Position numbers and translations under genes: made by a program
NCBI GenBank assembly: GCA_008932955.1
Contig: WBXE01000110.1
Location: 1-7,705, forward strand
DNA length: 7,705 bases
From: Verrucomicrobiota bacterium
GTDB taxonomy: Bacteria; Verrucomicrobiota; Verrucomicrobiia; Verrucomicrobiales; Akkermansiaceae
Direction of reading: 5' to 3'
Shown here: positions 7,327 through 7,705 of the stretch, in pieces
How the letters are laid out: every line of letters begins with the position of its first letter
Numbering within the stretch: position 1 is the first letter of the stretch
The notes under the pieces: model-generated
The model's input: the letters and a program-made list of their open reading frames with translations, nothing else
Told to the model about the DNA's origin: nothing
The model's database searches: none

Positions 7327-7380
7327 CCGTGGTTTTTATTCTCATTGCAGCGCGTTAATTTCCGTTTTCCAGGTTTAAAA

Positions 7381-7402
7381 AAACTGTTCTTTAGAACAGT
7401 TT
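7381..7402. promoter_or_regulatory. LexA (SOS) operator, TGTTC-N4-GAACA
   Basis: AAACTGTTCT-TT-AGAACAGTTT is a perfect palindrome with 10-base arms. Its core at 7385-7398, TGTTC-TTTA-GAACA, exactly fits the LexA-binding motif I recall being reported for Verrucomicrobia (TGTTC-N4-GAACA, tested at the Verrucomicrobium spinosum recA promoter). It also fits the gamma-proteobacterial CTGT-N8-ACAG pattern. It lies 43 bases upstream of the GTG start of a Y-family polymerase, a classic SOS gene, and six bases before a candidate -35 box, so bound LexA would be placed to block transcription. Binding itself is inferred. Confidence 0.85.
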
Positions 7403-7407
7403 AAGGG

Positions 7408-7436
7408 TTGACTCGCGCGGCGACCCGATTCATTGT
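7408..7436 (+). promoter_or_regulatory. Candidate promoter for the Y-family polymerase gene
   Basis: TTGACT at 7408-7413 matches five of six -35 consensus bases. Seventeen bases later CATTGT (7431-7436) matches only three of six -10 bases, though these include the important second A and final T. Transcription would begin near 7443, giving an almost leaderless message for the GTG start at 7446. The weak -10 box keeps this tentative; a promoter overlapping the operator is the main alternative. Confidence 0.35.
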
Positions 7437-7445
7437 GGCCTAGCC

Positions 7446-7705
7446 GTGGACCTCCCTCTGACCGCCCTATTCATCGACTGCGACTCCTTTTTCGCATCCG
7501 TCGAACAACATTTGAACCCCGCACTGCGCGGGCGGCCGGTGGGCGTGGCGCCGGTCATGGCCGAAAGCTCGTGCTGTATCGCGGCCTCCTACGAGGCCAA
7601 GGCCTTCGGGGTGAAAACCGGCACCCGAATCAGCGACGCGCGGATCATGTGCCCGGGCATCGCCATCGTCGAGGCCCAGCCCCCGGAGTACATCAAAATT
7701 CACCA
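7446..7705 (+). CDS. DinB-like Y-family translesion DNA polymerase, N-terminal 86 codons, 3' end outside window
   Basis: The frame opened by GTG at 7446 runs off the window. The encoded FIDCDSFFASVE motif matches the palm start of Y-family polymerases: Asp11 corresponds to a catalytic metal-binding aspartate and Phe16 to the steric gate that excludes ribonucleotides. LRGRPVGVAP follows (27-36), then CCIAASYEAKAFGVKTGT (43-60), the triphosphate-contacting segment with Tyr49 and Lys52; DinB usually has Arg at the latter place, while UmuC has Lys. SDARIMCPGIAIV (63-75) is also typical. Presence of Asp11 favours an active polymerase over the inactive ImuB type. Such enzymes copy damaged DNA with low fidelity. 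An in-frame TAG at 7392-7394 and absence of any other ATG, GTG or TTG make GTG 7446 the likely start; no Shine-Dalgarno is visible. The LexA operator upstream predicts SOS induction. Subfamily (DinB, UmuC or a mutagenesis-cassette member) cannot be settled from this fragment. Confidence 0.92.
   Translation, partial: MDLPLTALFIDCDSFFASVEQHLNPALRGRPVGVAPVMAESSCCIAASYEAKAFGVKTGTRISDARIMCPGIAIVEAQPPEYIKIH

Larger units (their letters stand above)
7221..7332. repeat. Nested palindromic element: inverted GTGTAAT-rich arms around a 13-base hairpin
   Basis: The left arm at 7221-7243 (GAATTACACGGCTTACACAGATT) is an imperfect inverted copy of the right arm at about 7305-7328, whose complement-matched form is AATCCGTGTAATTCCGTGTAA. 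Reading the reverse complement of the left arm against the right gives four differences, one of them a single-base gap. The arms flank a perfect hairpin at 7255-7283. TTGCAAAT occurs at 7205-7212 and 7275-7282, and its complement at 7256-7263. The arrangement resembles a miniature inverted-repeat element or a REP-type unit; no transposase is nearby and no clear target-site duplication was found. I recall ACGGATTACACGGATT-type tracts as scattered intergenic repeats in many environmental bacteria, from memory only. Confidence 0.6.
7020..7445. other. Divergent intergenic region between the C25-peptidase and Y-family polymerase genes
   Basis: This 426-base stretch separates two divergently transcribed genes and must hold the promoters of both. 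7020-7200 is unremarkable: I see no convincing -35/-10 pair for the minus-strand gene and only a weak 4-5 base hairpin around 7063-7080. 7201-7340 is distinctly AT-rich (about 37% GC in the line 7201-7260) and contains the palindromic element listed separately. 7381-7402 is the LexA-type operator. Short frames crossing the element on the minus strand (for example 7163-7345) have peptide sequences dictated by the repeats and do not look like proteins. No tRNA or recognisable riboswitch is seen. Confidence 0.6.

Noticed and set aside
7307..7332. The tandem decamer considered as part of a CRISPR array.
   Set aside because: The repeats are 10 bases long with no spacers between them and no cas gene is present.
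7163..7345. Short minus-strand frames across the palindromic element, one containing a KTTDYTELHG-like peptide.
   Set aside because: The peptide is simply the translation of the GTGTAAT-type repeat arms; it has no ribosome site and no plausible protein domain.
7467..7703. A 78-codon minus-strand frame at the right edge.
   Set aside because: It is antisense to the Y-family polymerase, whose plus-strand frame has clear catalytic motifs.

Overview
The window looks like chromosomal DNA from a moderately GC-rich Gram-negative bacterium, most likely a member of the Verrucomicrobiota (or a close relative in the PVC group). The strongest clue is a perfect TGTTC-N4-GAACA palindrome in front of a Y-family DNA polymerase gene, which matches the LexA operator I recall for Verrucomicrobia. 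Clusters of short AGGCT-nnn-AGCCT hairpins between genes and large secreted proteins with unusual domain combinations fit the same group. The assignment is an inference; no rRNA or tRNA gene is present to confirm it.

Layout. 1-801 (+): the C-terminal two thirds of S-adenosylhomocysteine hydrolase (ahcY), running in from outside the window. 802-963: a spacer packed with small imperfect hairpins. 964-2979 (+): a complete 671-residue thioredoxin-fold protein of the YyaL/DUF255/SSP411 family. It converges, with only 25 bases between stop codons, on a secreted five-bladed beta-propeller protein (3005-4315, -), which is clearly lower in GC than its neighbours. 4316-4574: a 259-base spacer. 4575-7019 (-): an 814-residue exported protein in which two CWB2-like (cell-wall-binding repeat 2) segments precede a peptidase C25 (gingipain-type) domain with a visible His/Cys pair. 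7020-7445: a 426-base intergenic region holding an AT-rich palindromic element and the LexA-type operator. 7446-7705 (+): the first 86 codons of a DinB-like Y-family polymerase, cut by the window end.

How the genes work together. ahcY belongs to the activated methyl cycle and the YyaL-type protein has no settled bacterial role; both look like ordinary chromosomal genes. The two minus-strand genes both encode predicted exported proteins and lie head to tail, so they could form a small cell-surface or periplasmic pair, but the 259-base gap and the GC difference argue against a simple long-standing operon. The polymerase is transcribed divergently from the C25 gene and is predicted to be SOS-controlled; it may start a mutagenesis cassette beyond the window.

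The observations most worth following are the CWB2-C25 fusion protein, the LexA operator and its polymerase, and the nested palindromic element at about 7204-7332. I see no CRISPR array, transposase, phage gene or RNA gene.
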